Of a stretch of 64,000 nt of DNA, positions 1-11,262 are shown in pieces; the stretch's first letter is position 1; every line of letters begins with the position of its first letter. The stretch is from assembly GCA_024180945.1 (NCBI GenBank), contig JAKSGN010000006.1:4567827-4631826 (forward strand). Reading direction: 5' to 3'. The notes under the pieces are model-generated. The model had not been told where the DNA came from, made no database searches, and saw only the letters and a list, made by a program, of their open reading frames with translations. A program made the position numbers and the translations under genes. This DNA comes from Macrophomina tecta. Its lineage: Eukaryota > Ascomycota > Dothideomycetes > Botryosphaeriales > Botryosphaeriaceae.

Positions 1-1978
1 ATCTACGCCAGGACCGCCCCAATAACAGATTCAAGCCGCCCTTCCCAAGACAACTCCGTCGCGTACCCAATATATAGTCCATGCAGACAAACCACCACCT
101 GTATACTTGGATCCAACCAATAGAGCACCATATAGCTGAGCATCCCCGAAGTAACCTTCCCAGCAATAAGACGACACCCTGGCTCTGCCAAAACTTATGC
201 CGCAATTCTTTATAAAGCGAGTCCAACTACAGCCACGGCTCTAGCACCAGCGGCACAAGCGTGAGAGCTACTTGAAGGAGAGCCTCATACACAGTGCGAG
301 ACAGCACGGCCTCCCCATCTATGCCAGGTGGAGCCAAGTGGCATTCCACCCGTAGAGCTCCGGCAGGCAGGAAAGCTTCCTGGGCATTCGCCAAAAGCAA
401 GCGGGTAGGTTGGCTGCTATAGCTATTTTGTGCTACTGCCGAGCTACAACTACGCGCGAGAAGGTTCTCGTCTCTATTATCCGCTGCTGCAGAATGGGTG
501 ACTTGAATGAGAGACTTCAGCCGATGAGAGTGTATAGAAGATTTTCAGGACGGGGGAAGGAGCAAGGTAGCAGGTTTATGAGATTCTAATCAGTGGGCCC
601 GTTTTACTTGTCTTCTAATGCTTGTTGGTTGTGGTGGTGGTGGTGCTGACAGTTGTCAATTTGCCGGCGGAGATGGTCGCTACCAAGCCCGTGTAGGAAC
701 AAGAAAACGCTCGGAGAGACTCAAAGCTCCTGCAAAAAATGGGGCGCCAGCCATAATGCCGGGGCCTTGTAGTGTGCAAGGCCAGGCTGGTTCCATATCC
801 TCATAGTATGGTACATGAGGTACCGTCGACCATCCAAAAACGTCATTGTTTGCAGTCAACTCCAATCCAGCTGGTGTTGTTTCTGCTGCGGAGGTCAAGC
901 GAAGGACAAGTAAGTACCAGCTGTCATTGTTCTGGGTTTTCTTGCTAAGCTCCAGTCAAATACAAGGACGCGTCGCCCGTCGTCCGTGTCGCATGGTGCA
1001 GGCGAGTTTACAAGCCGGCGAATATATATAATGAGCCATTTATATACCGGAGACAGAAGGATACGTCTGCTTGATCCAGAAAAGCGAGGCGTATCAAACA
1101 AGTGCAAGCGCCAGCTGACGCGAGTGAGGGCTGTCTCTGTCATTTAAAATTTTTTTGTCTTTCCAACCTGCCAATTGACTGACCCTGTGCGGCTTAACGA
1201 GAAGAGCCCCTTCCATTCACTACCGGGGACAGCATTGAGATAGGAACGGGGCTAGTTGAGCCTGTAAGTCGCTTGCTGGTCTAACCATGCCTCACCCCGC
1301 CTTTCTATTCTCTTTAAAGGGAAGGGGGGCCAGCAAGCACCCAAAGAAGTACCAAACGTGCAAGGAAAAGTATACCACCTTCTGGTTGCGAGGCATAAAG
1401 AGAGAGAAGACTGGTTGGTAAACCGAGGTAGACTGCTCAAAACCCGCCCAAAACCATTTGTGATCAAGCGAGTGGAGTGGCGTTTAGGGTGACAGCCTCT
1501 CCAATGCCTGGCCAGCTGGCTAGACACGATGCCCGACCGAGTAGGGACGGGCAGAGTCATACCACTTAACTACGGTCTGAGGCTTTGGTCATGGGACTCT
1601 CAGGTGGCATTCGAAAGTGATAATCGCCGTGAGGATGTGAAATAAGACATTTTGAATGAAAACAAATTATTAACGAGGTACAATGTTTGAGAAACCGGAT
1701 TGCCGCGTGATGCGTATATAATCCTGCCGCAACTGTGAAGAGGCTGCCAGTCGACACACATTGTATCTACCTTCACTTCGCCTCCCTGAGGTTAAACAGT
1801 CGTGCGGAGACAAGTGTTCCGCACCTGGCGTGACATTCATGTCCGAACGGCTGCTTCAAATCCCCAAGTTAATCACTTTCCAATTATTCAAGAAGCCCGG
1901 ACACAGCTTGGAATCTGCAATACCAGATTATCTATATTTTTGTTTGGCCTACCTACCAGATGCTATGTCATGAGGTGC
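1..1978. other. No supported gene
   Basis: I find no convincing gene here. Open frames are all under about 105 codons, overlap on both strands and show no recognisable domain. A GGT/GTG run lies near 625-645. The sequence has ordinary base composition and is not RIP-degraded like the right end. It serves at least as the 3' flank of the leftward gene that ends at 1979. Confidence 0.5.
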
Positions 1979-3329
1979 CTACTTCCACTTCTGTACCACA
2001 ACGCCACCACGCTTGAACTCAGCCATATCTCCCAGAACCTGAGCCTTGTCGTTGAGCTCTTTACTCGGGAAGGTGGTCATGAGTGCATAGTCGCGCTCCA
2101 GGCTTGACGTGCTGGCCCTGTTGACGAAGTCGTAAAGATCTCCCACAGTGTGGGTAGTGTTGAAGCGGGATTGCAGACGGGTGCCGTCGCCCAGGCGGAT
2201 CTGCATGTTGAGGACGGGCTGAGAATCATCGACTTGGACGGCCGGGGCCTGAGAAGCTGCAGCAGCAGGAGTTGGTGTAGAGCTGCCGCTGGTGGCAGCG
2301 GGGGTGGGACTGCCTAGCCTCTGGCCCTGGCCAGAGAATGGCTTGTACCTAGGCTTCGGGGCGACGTAATTTTCATCTTTGTGTGGCTGGACCTCCAAAT
2401 CAACCTCCTGGTTGTGCTCGACGTCCAAGATGTCCAGGGGTGCACGTCCGCTGTTGATCATCTCCAGAAGGCCGGCATTGGCAGGGTCATCGTAGCGGTA
2501 GAGCCGGCCGTCGTCAATAGAGAATCCATCGCGCCAGAGGTGCATAACACGGCGAACACGTTCAAGGCGGCGGGGAGCACTGGCACCTGCAGAGGGATCC
2601 GGAACGACGCGCGAGGGCTCTTCATCGCCACCCAGTGTCTGGCCCTGGCCTCGGAAGAAGGACTGGCGCGCCGGAGGCTCATCGTCGCCACCGGGGCGAG
2701 GAGCGTTCCTGCAGACAGGTTAGCGATGGTGCATAAAAGAGGCGGCAGGGTTAGGGGTAGCACCTACCTGCGAGCGCGGTCGAGGATGCTGTTGATCTGG
2801 TCGCGAGCACTAGGACCGCTGTTGGGATTCTGAACGGCCAGGCCAGATTTCTCGCCACCAGCAAAGAAATCCTGGTCTTCCTCCTCGTCATCGTCATCAT
2901 GGCTGTGTGCGTGTCCTTGGGAGGCGCCCTCGTTCTGGATATCTCTCAGCGTCCTAAGACCACCGCGTGCGCCGCCGCGCTGCGGACCGCGTCCGCCAGA
3001 TGAAGAGCGAGAGGAGCCAGGCTGAGCAGCTGCAGGAGCGGGAGCTCCGCTGAGAGTACGAGGACCGGTGTAGCCCGGAGGAGCTTGCGCGGGGGCTGAA
3101 GAGTCTTCCTGCTGGGGCTCATCCTGCGAAGCAAAGTGCATGGTTATGGCGTTGGCGACGTCCCACTCAGTGGCGCGAAGTGCTGTCTCGGCCTAGCAAG
3201 GCGTCAGCGTGCTTTCCTGAAGCCGTGCAGCTCCAGACGGTATGGCAGTACCTGTTGAGGACCGGCGCCGGTGACAGCACAGAACTGCGAGATCAGGTCG
3301 TCGCGCTGGGCGCCCGTCGGCTCAGTCAT
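1979..3329 (-). CDS. shp1: Shp1/p47-type UBA-SEP-UBX cofactor of Cdc48
   Basis: Three exons read leftward: 3329-3252, 3192-2768 and 2708-1979, giving 410 residues. The start is the ATG at 3329 because it opens a UBA fold that continues across the first intron (residues 1-45, ending at the NAITMHFASQDEP segment). A low-complexity acidic and Gly/Arg-rich linker follows, then a SEP domain from about residue 222 (HLWRDGFSIDDG) and a C-terminal UBX domain (about 332-410) with the loop sequence TTFPSKEL where the family has its FP motif for Cdc48. Proteins of this build recruit the Cdc48/p97 ATPase to ubiquitylated substrates, membrane fusion and phosphatase-1 regulation. The UBA-SEP-UBX order and length match yeast Shp1 and animal p47. 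It is divergent from mim1 across about 355 bases. Confidence 0.95.
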
Positions 3330-3684
3330 GGCGCTTGGGTTGGGCGGGGCGTTTTCGGCGACGGGAAGAGCTGCAGGATGGGTAGAGGGTGGCCTGGAGC
3401 GGGTGGATGAAGATGGAGCCGGGGGTTGGAGAGCGGGTGGGTTCGCGGAAGATGTTGAGCTGAGAGCTGTGGATGAGCACCGTGCCGGGCGGCGTCTGGA
3501 GGCAGCGGCGGGGCAACGTCACTGGCGCAATGGAGCTGTGGCCGAAGCTTCCACGCACCGCACCGGCTTGGCGCCCGCCTCGGCCGCCGACTGCTGGCTG
3601 CTCCATCATCTCCACGCCATCACCGCCCGAGCCCTCCACGCGCCCTCCCCACTCGCACCTCACCCGCTCCTGCGTCCTCCCACC

Positions 3685-4134
3685 ATGGCTTCGCCCACGC
3701 CCGAGCGAACTGGCATGTCCGAGTCCGTCACCATCCCGTCAGACAGCGAGAACTACGACGGCAACAACGAGCTGTCCTCGTCGCCGCCATCGTCATCCAG
3801 CTCCCCCGTCATCCTCTACACTCCGCCCACTATCTGGGGCCTGGCCCGCGGCGCTGCCATAAACCTAGTCCTCCCCTTTATCAATGGCCTGATGCTTGGC
3901 TTTGGCGAGCTGTTCGCCCACGAGATTGCCTTCCGCCTTGGCTGGTCGGGCACTAAGGTCGGTCTAACGTGTACCCCTCCGCGCAACGATCCACTGCTTA
4001 ACCGGCCCCAGATCTTCCCCTCGCACCGATCAAACACCCGACGAGTCGGCCCAGGCGTGCAGATGCAGAGTGATCCCGTCCGCAGGCGGAGACGGAGCGG
4101 CGAGGAGATCGATATGTATGCGGCCCTCGAGTGA
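3685..4134 (+). CDS. mim1: Mitochondrial outer-membrane import protein Mim1
   Basis: Two exons, 3685-3957 and 4012-4134, encode 131 residues. The 54-base intron has no in-frame stop, so a retained-intron reading also stays open; splicing joins GWSGTK to IFPSHR and gives the compact C-terminus expected of the family. The N-terminal half is acidic and serine-rich. A single hydrophobic segment around residues 55-78 (AINLVLPFINGLMLGFGELF) contains a GxxxG pattern (GLMLG), the helix-packing motif of Mim1. Mim1 forms the MIM complex, which inserts alpha-helical proteins into the mitochondrial outer membrane and assists TOM assembly. The start ATG has a good CACCATGG context. The gene diverges from shp1. 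Confidence 0.88.
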   Translation: MASPTPERTGMSESVTIPSDSENYDGNNELSSSPPSSSSSPVILYTPPTIWGLARGAAINLVLPFINGLMLGFGELFAHEIAFRLGWSGTKVGLTCTPPRNDPLLNRPQIFPSHRSNTRRVGPGVQMQSDPVRRRRRSGEEIDMYAALE

Positions 4135-4556
4135 AGCCTATACCACAAAAAAAGTCCAAGCAAGCAACTACAGCCACTAGAGCGGAGAAGGATCTGTACA
4201 TACTGCTGGCAGGCACCAAGTAGATCCGCCTTGCCTGCCGACGGCGTCAAGAGGAATCATGAAAGAATAATGAATGACTGAATGCCATTTGCGTTGTCTT
4301 GCCGTGGCGAGCGGAAGCATTCGTCCGGACGCAACTGTTCGGGAATATCGATGGCATTTGCATCACCATGAATGCTCCACTCCGGACAGCTAGGACATGC
4401 GCGAGCGCGGCGTTTTTGACGACGATCTCGTATACCGTGGCTGGTCGACTTCCCACTGCTGTCGGAACAAGGATCATGGCTGTTCTCATCAACAGCAACG
4501 TCAGATTCTCGTCTCGGATACATGTACGCAAATCCCGCAGAATGACCCAGCCACGA
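4135..4556. other. Intergenic, nothing recognised
   Basis: Downstream flank of mim1. Short overlapping frames only, without domain signal. Confidence 0.5.
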
Positions 4557-5200
4557 CTATTCTTGGCTGCACTTTCGCCCTTTCCACTTTTCCCATGTTG
4601 CTATGCTTTCGAACGGCTCCGGACATGCCTCCTGCTTGCGCAGCTTTGCCACAGTCAGTGCCATATCGGCCGAAATACCTTTGTTCTGAAGTTGGCTGAC
4701 GAGCAAGTAGAATTCAAACGTTCCAATCCGCCCCTCCGGGGAAACCAGGCTTTCGATTGTGCGTAACGTCGCGATTGGCTCAGGAGCAACGCCAGCAGGC
4801 CACTCCCCGCCAAAAGCCTGAGAGCAAGGGCGCGTCGCGGGGCTTTTCTGTCGCGGCCTGATGGTCCGTGTGTCAGTGACAGGGATGAGCGGAGCTGCAA
4901 TCTCCCGGCGACTCCCAGAATCAGCTCGGGATAGACACCTTCCTCCTTCTTGCGACAAATCCATCTTTGGCGTCTCTCTGAGTTGGTCGGCGCGGAAAGA
5001 GCTGGCCAACATACCGCGAAAATCCGCGACAGCAACACCATGCCCGAACGCAGGATGTATTCGTTCGTCTCGCCTGTCATGGGCGGCAGCCTCCAACAAG
5101 GACGACCAAGAGATTCGCGAGCAACAATCGCATCGGCAACCACCGTTGCGTCCGCGCACCCACAATCAACGCTTGAGGTTTGCCGTAGGTTAAGCCTCCA
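4557..5200 (-). pseudogene. Uncharacterised gene fragment, possibly frameshifted
   Basis: Two overlapping leftward frames look more protein-like than the surroundings but in different phases. One (5143-4655) has a segment reading RLPPMTGETNEYILRSGMV. The other (ending at 4557) finishes with LQNKGISADMALTVAKLRK and a charged tail. I cannot join them by a clean GT-AG intron, and I recognise no family. It may be a decaying gene, a multi-exon gene I cannot model, or chance. It lies head to head with the MurQ-like gene at 5267, only about 70 bases away, which could hint at a formerly linked pair, but the sequence does not prove that. Confidence 0.25.
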
Positions 5201-5266
5201 AACTGCGCGCGCTACCGAGTGTCTTCATAAACTCTAACTTCGCCCACTTCCAACCATCCAGAGGTG

Positions 5267-6023
5267 ATGCATTCAGAGAATATCAACGTTGGCGCCGCCG
5301 TAGAAGCATGTCTGCCTGATATTGCCGCCGCCATTGATTTGATCGGCCCCAGGGTAGCGAGGGGCGGCCGTGTTATCTACCTTGGCTCTGGTCCCGGCGG
5401 ACGGTAATCATCTTCAGTCTACATCCCGGCTACCCGGCGCTGACGACCGACGCAATACAGATACGGTATTCTTGAAGCTGCAGAAGCGTGAGCCGTTCTC
5501 CCACACCTCCGGTACAAAATCACTCACGCAGGCTAGTCAAGCAAATCCGTCTATCCCGCCCCGCCGATTCATAGGTCAACTCGCCGGCGGGGATGTTGCC
5601 ATGCGGTACGAAGCCGAAGGGGTCGACGAATCTATCGACCTGGGCAAAGCTGATCTTGCCATCCTGTCACCTCCTCTCAATCCAGAACTTGATACAGTCG
5701 TTGGTATTCTCCTCCCCATGTCCTCTCTCTACGTCCTCGGCGGCCTCAAATTCGCAAAGGATATGGGATGCCTGGTGCTGGGCATAGCACGCATGCGCAT
5801 TGGCGCCATTGGCTCTATCTGCAATCATGTCATCGAGTGTAATACCGAGGGCCCGGAGATGGGGTTCAAAGCAGGTCTGGCATTGAAGATGGTGGACTTC
5901 CATCCCTGTTGCGCAGCAACCTCTGTTTGGGCGTGGCTGATGATATTACAGATCCTCGGTATGATCACTGATGGCGTCAATCACAAGGCCGCCACACGCC
6001 GCAGAGGTGGCGGTACCAGATGA
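5267..6023 (+). pseudogene. MurQ-like N-acetylmuramate-6-phosphate etherase (SIS fold), shortened and probably inactive
   Basis: Four exons can be placed: 5267-5403, 5461-5487, 5537-5891 and 5952-6023, about 196 residues. MurQ enzymes are near 300 residues and cleave the lactyl ether of MurNAc-6-phosphate, a peptidoglycan sugar. Family landmarks in order are AAVEACLPDIAAAIDLI, GGRVIYLGSGPGGRYGILEAAE (two parts, split by an intron at the Arg codon), IGQLAGGD, AEGVDES, YVLGGLKFAKDMG, GAIGSICNHVIE and KAGLALKM. The intact family has ASGRTPY before the 'YVLG' segment; here it reads LLPMSSLYV. The TGSTRLKAG segment is reduced to GFKAG, and the C-terminal third is missing. The usual N-terminal lead is absent or in an unplaced exon. 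Either a degraded copy or a diverged SIS-domain protein; bacterial ancestry of the family is likely. Confidence 0.6.
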
Positions 6024-7059
6024 GTCCATCGGTATTATTAATATGCCCGCACAGTTTGCGCAAATCGGCGGATGCGTGGCGGTTGATGGTCAGAATAAGC
6101 ACCGGAACGCCTGCCCTTGAACCTCTTCTATTCCGGGCTATCGGGAAAGCCCTGACCCTCGCACGACCATGATTATTCTGCGATAATGTTTAGAGTTTGT
6201 AAATCACTGCATGTATTATTCCCGTTCGCTGGGACACCAGCAATTTCTACTTTCTTGGCCTCGAGACCCTGGTATTCACAGCGGCGGCCTTTCAGTTACC
6301 TTGGCCGAGGTTCGGAAGTCGTCCATTCTCCACATCTACTATTACGGGCTTTTTGCTTGCTTTTCTTCCGTACGAATTGATTGGACACTCTATTCTGCAA
6401 CAGAACAAGATACACGTGTTGGGAATTGAAGCACCTATCTCAGCCCGAAAGTCATGAAACCGGTTGTTCTTTCGAATCTTCTTGACTTCGTCTCATGTGC
6501 TCAGGCTATCGACGTATTCCCATATAAAAGAGTCTCATACAAAGCAGCTCATCCTCCCTTGCCCCCGGTTTTGGTCGTTTGCCTGTTTTGTTCCGTGATC
6601 AATCTCCTAATTCGCAATCTGCACCTGTACATTCAACGAGATCACCAAATTCTGTTGTCCGCCGCACGTGCCTCTTTGAGCCTGTCTCAATGTACTCTCT
6701 CGCATATTATGGCTCTACGAGGCCGAATCTATGACCACATCAGTCAACAACGCCTCTCAAGCCCTGGCGTCTCGTCGAATATCCAATTTGATTCATGACC
6801 ATTATGTCGAAAATGGTGTCCCCTTCCGAAGATCGTGGATACCCACGCGTTGAGCCAAATAGGGACCGTTGCCGGAGCTGCAAAAAAGCGCACGGCCCTG
6901 AAGCCGCTTCTGAGCACCTTTTCCCGTCTGCCGGCGTCCCTCCCAAGGCTTCTCTCCATGTCCGTATCGAACCTGTCGGCGTTCGCCGTCTTCTTGCACG
7001 CGCAACAACCGCAGCTCTCGCCGGCCTCTTCGCGCTCGACGCTCCCCCGATCGCAGTCC
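6024..7059. other. Intergenic, nothing recognised
   Basis: Several frames of about 60-115 codons overlap on both strands with no domain, no conserved motif and no plausible splice structure. A leftward frame at 7067-6744 with a CGCCACKK segment overlaps the 3' end of the next gene and I treat it as a shadow. Confidence 0.45.
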
Positions 7060-8336
7060 TTACTCATTCTTTTCCAGCTTTAGCCTTGTCATGTTCTTCG
7101 CCCTAATAATACGCGCCGTGCCCTTGTTGCATCGATACTCGGCGCAAATGGCTTGCAACTCTTGGTGAGTCTCATACGCTTTGTTGCCCAGACGACCTAG
7201 CGTTTTCAACTCCTCCAACCAGTTCCAGCTGGGGGAAAGCACTCCGCGAAACCATATGGGCCTGCTCCACGTCGGTGGATCAACCAGGACAACCCAGGCG
7301 CAAACCAAGGTGACCAGCCCTTGCAAGCACGACCACACGAGTGCGTAGTAAACGGCTATAAAGCCCAATCCTAGAGTGTTGATCAAAATCCTCCAGGCCA
7401 TGGGGTCAAATTGACAGGGCCGTTCGATGATTTCGGGCGGGGTCATAGTGACCATGAGGAAGAAGGTCGCCAGGATGGGAACCTCGTGGGGCGTCCAAAA
7501 AATGAACTCACGCAGCGCCTCCCAGCCGTATTCCGGCCTCTCCTATTGTCCTGTCAGCTCGAACAATCACGTACGCATCAAGCGAGCGAGGGAGAGAGGG
7601 GGAGGGCACTCACCGGTTGCTCGATGCCCTCCATGTCGTCCTCGATCGCGCCCTTCTCGACGTCGTCCACATCCACCAGGAGATCAAGCTCCCAGCCGCC
7701 TCCCGGCCCGTGTGCAGCACTTCCCTCCCTCATTATCCGCTCCGCCTCCTCCAAGCCTTCGACTGGCCTGTCTGGCCACCCGCATCTTCCGAACACGCTC
7801 TCCAGGCTCAGCGCAACGAACTGCCCGCCTATTATCACGGCTGCGCAGCCAATCATCTCTTTGTCCCACGCGGGCATGTTGCTGCGGCGCATGTAGAAAG
7901 CCACGAGCTGCTGGAAGCCACCCACTACCGTCCATTTCGGCGGTCCACCTAGGCAAGCGCAGAAAAATATGTGGACAAGGGCGAGTGGGATGAGCCACGG
8001 AGTGGCGGCGGACCAGGAGTCGCTGGGGAGGAGATTGATGTCTGCGAGGGTGGTGCGGGTAAGGAGCAGGGAGGGGGCGTGGGTGAAAGCCAGGAGGGTG
8101 AGGCCCGGGATGAACGAGACCAGGACAACGCTCCAGTTGATCGGCGGCGGCGGGAGATTGACGTGACCCTCGGGATCCGGCTCCAGTTCATCAACTAAGA
8201 GATTCGGTTGTATGTACTCGGCTTCATGTGTGGCCATGGTGGATGTGGTGGTGGATGTGGTTGTTGTTGTTGTTGTTGCTGTTGTTGTTATTGTCATTGT
8301 TTCCATTCGTTTTGACACCGCTATAAGTGTTCGCAT
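7060..8336 (-). CDS. Multi-span membrane protein of unknown function
   Basis: Two exons, 8336-7614 and 7542-7060, give about 401 residues. The intron has donor GTGAGT and acceptor ATAG, and splicing continues the frame into ERPEYGWEALREFIFW. Hydrophobic segments suggest about five or six membrane spans: INWSVVLVSFIPGLTLLAF, WLIPLALVHIFFCACLG, MIGCAAVIIGGQFVALSLE, one near VPILATFFLMV, ILINTLGLGFIAVYYALVW and LQGLVTLVCAWVVLV. An acidic loop lies between the third and fourth. The first 34 codons are a Thr/Ser run from a trinucleotide repeat, so the true start may instead be the ATG at 8237 (MATHEAEYI). I recognise no family. Confidence 0.7.
8237..8302. repeat. GTT/GTG trinucleotide microsatellite
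   Basis: An imperfect run of (TTG)n/(GTG)n on the + strand encodes polythreonine and serine on the minus strand at the N-terminus of the membrane-protein gene. Its length could vary between strains and makes the start codon choice uncertain. Confidence 0.8.
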
Positions 8337-8798
8337 GTGCTGTGAAACGAGGTATGGGAGAAAGAGGGCGATATTAATCGAGCTGTGTCCCTTCTTATAG
8401 ACGGGGACCTTGGAAAATTCTTCATTGCGCTAACCATGGTACGGCTGTCCGCGAGATTGCCTTTCTATTTTGCGACCAGTCCAAAGAGAGAGCGAGCCGT
8501 GCAAGAATTGACCGATTGTTGTCCGGGCAGCAAGTTTGGACCGGTTATGCATCCATTTTCTGCAGCAGTCCAAAGTCCGGCAAGAGCGAGAACCTATAGT
8601 GACGGACGAACTCGGGTATCAATGTCTCACGGAATAGAGCCAGGAGAGGCACTGCTATGAGCATCCATACACAGCGTGACTAGCGGCTTCATGTGCAAAA
8701 GATGGGCGTCGCCGGTAGTTAGTTGCCATAGCGCTGCGTCTCTGTTCTCTTGGTCGTGACCATTGCAGTCGATCTACCTTAGTGGCCGGGTTTGTGGA
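8337..8798. other. Upstream region of the membrane-protein gene
   Basis: No supported gene. This is probably promoter sequence for the leftward gene. Confidence 0.4.
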
Positions 8799-8806
8799 AA
8801 GATGGG

Positions 8807-9142
8807 CAGGGTGGCGGACGTCTCGTCAAACAACTCGTCAACGAGACGCTGACGACGTTTCTGCCGTCCGTCACCAAAGTCGTTGACAGCCGTTAGCAAT
8901 GCAGTTACTAAGGAGCCTCATAGGGTAATAGGCCTTACCTCCCTAGCCCAGTAACAGGCTACTAGTCGCTTTCATCACGTGATGTATTATATAATAAATC
9001 CCGTCGTTAATCACGTAGTGTATTGCGGGTAAGGGATAACCTCGGCGAAAATACAATCAGGCATTATAAAAGATCTTCGTTATTTGTCGTCCATCACCGT
9101 TAGAGGGTCATGACGAGACGAGACGAGACGTTCGCCACCCTG
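8807..9142. mobile_element. 336-base hAT-type MITE with 21-base TIRs and 8-base TSD
   Basis: The left end CAGGGTGGCGGACGTCTCGT (8807 on) is mirrored by the right end at 9122-9142 over 21 bases with one mismatch. The element is flanked on both sides by AAGATGGG (8799-8806 and 9143-9150), an exact 8-base target duplication. A CAGGG terminus plus an 8-base duplication is the hallmark of the hAT superfamily. There is no coding capacity, so it is a miniature non-autonomous copy that would need a transposase from elsewhere. The ends are rich in CGTC/GACG repeats (for example the GACGA run at 9113-9130), possibly subterminal transposase-binding sites. Confidence 0.9.
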
Positions 9143-9150
9143 AAGATGGG

Positions 9151-11254
9151 TGCGCGCGCGCGGTCGTTGTCGTGGAAGCAGCTGACGACGTTCGATAGTC
9201 ATCGCGCGTTAAGCAACCGTCGCTTGTTCACGGAATGAGTCCGCCAAGAAGGCTCTCTGATTGTCTGTTGAGTGCGCATAAACATTACGAATTATCAAGG
9301 ATGTGTTGGAGGGTGGAAGGTTCCAGTGGCAGCCGCTATGCCGTTTCAGGGTTAGGTTGCTTGCTTCAGTAGTTTAGTCAACACCAAGCGCTGGCTCTTA
9401 AGGCCAACGCCTGCTGCCTCCTTCATCAATCGATCTTTCTGCTCTCGGTTGAGGTTCAACAGGATGTTTGGTGGTGAAAATTAAAGGGCCTCCCGTGGAC
9501 TACTGTCTACGAAACAAGTCGTTAGCTTTGGAAGTGCCAGTTATGAGGCGGATGACCGTAATCTTAGCCTTGAACTTGGCCTGAGAGTGATGCTGAACAC
9601 AAGGATATGGTTTATAAATGACAAATCTAACTATGAGTTTCTGGAGCACTTCCAGTAATCAACCTGTCACAATGAAATGCGCGAAGCCTGAACCTTGCCC
9701 ATCATGTTTTCTATGTGCTTCTCCATCTTTATACATACAGTAATCACGCCCAGATTGCGCTCATGGCCGATCATCGGCTTCTCCAACCCGGATGCCAACG
9801 TGAAATTCGAAACAGGCAACGGTAACCACCTATCGTTCAATCTCAGAAGCCTCAAACGGCCAAAAAAGAAATAACAGCCTCCCAGCCATGATTGCTACCA
9901 TATGTCGAAACCCCTCTAGGCATAGTACCGCCCTTTGCCATCGCTGCTCATGCAGTGTAACTGCCATTTCCGACACTGGTTTTCGGTACTTGGGTCTCAA
10001 ATAGATTGGTTGCGGAGTCAACCGCGATGGACGCTTGAGCCACTTTGGCGCAGGCTGAATCAGCCAGGCTCGTTAGCTGAAAGGGATTCGTCGGCTGGGC
10101 TCTTAGTTTGCGGGTGCGATCTGACTGGCTTTGCCACTCGTCTGCTCTGCGTCGCTAAGCTTCGTATCCGGAGGGTCCACGACGGTCTGGCATGTCTTGG
10201 GACTCAACAACTCCATTCTAAGTCGCCACGGGCACTGTCGAGGATGGAGTGGTGCCGACCGGGATAAGGGCAACAGATGAAGGGCGTTTCAAAAGAACTG
10301 GCACCGGCAGCCGCGTGTTGAGGGCGATTTCTGCTCTTTGTGAAAGGATGAGCTAAGGAACATCGCACAACAAACAAGGAGGCGCCAACGGTAGCGGTCG
10401 AAACGGTATCTCCTCGCCAGATTGGAGACAGCAGTTGAGAAATCTGTCGTCAGATAAGCAAAGATAGTGGTAGAAGCCGTTGGTAGCACTGGAGGGTGCT
10501 CTCAAGTAAGTGAAGAGCTCATGAGGTGTAACGGGGTTGACCGTACCCATTGCGCCATGCCAACGCAGGCATCCTTTGAGGGCGAAAGAAGCACCGGAAC
10601 GAACCCAGTTGAGGTTTAACTTTGGCGTGATTAGATAATATACCAGGCCGTGACATGAGGTATGAGGTGCCAGTGGCGGTGTTTGTAATGACGGCGGCGC
10701 CGTTGATGACTCAAAGAGATCTTTGGAGCGACTTCAATCCACCTGATGGTCGTGGTTGTGATTGTGATGAAGAAAGAGCTCCGAAGCGTCTTCAAAAGAC
10801 GAGCACATGTGTTGGATAATGCAGCCGCCCAAGCGCATGATGGGGGCTGATTGTTTTCTGAATACGAAAGAACATGTGCTGGTTGCAGTTGTGGTGGCGG
10901 TTGAACAGCTCGCATGTCCGAGGTCCTGACGGATTTGATGGCACTGGTATAAGCCGGTCGCCAACGATGATCCGAAGAGCTATGGGGAGCTGGTGTCATT
11001 CAAGGCTCATGAGCTGTGATGGGCCGCTTTGCCGAGTTGGTTGTAGAACAGTGACCATATGTGTGGACGCTGCAATCCAAAAGATGTACGCCGTTGCATC
11101 TCGAGCGAAAGGAGATAAGTGGAAGTGCGGGTCTGGCTCGGGCGTGGGCGATCTGTCAAGTTCTCGGCGCTTTTGGGGTTTTTTTTTTGGTTTTTTTTTC
11201 TATTCATTTCTGGATGTTAGTATCAGCTCAATGAGAAGCAATTGAGTATGGTCT
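9151..11254. other. Long gene-poor stretch
   Basis: No frame above about 123 codons and none with a recognisable domain. Homopolymer T runs occur at about 11178-11200. I see no RNA gene. Base composition is ordinary. Confidence 0.45.
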
Positions 11255-11262
11255 TTACTTTT

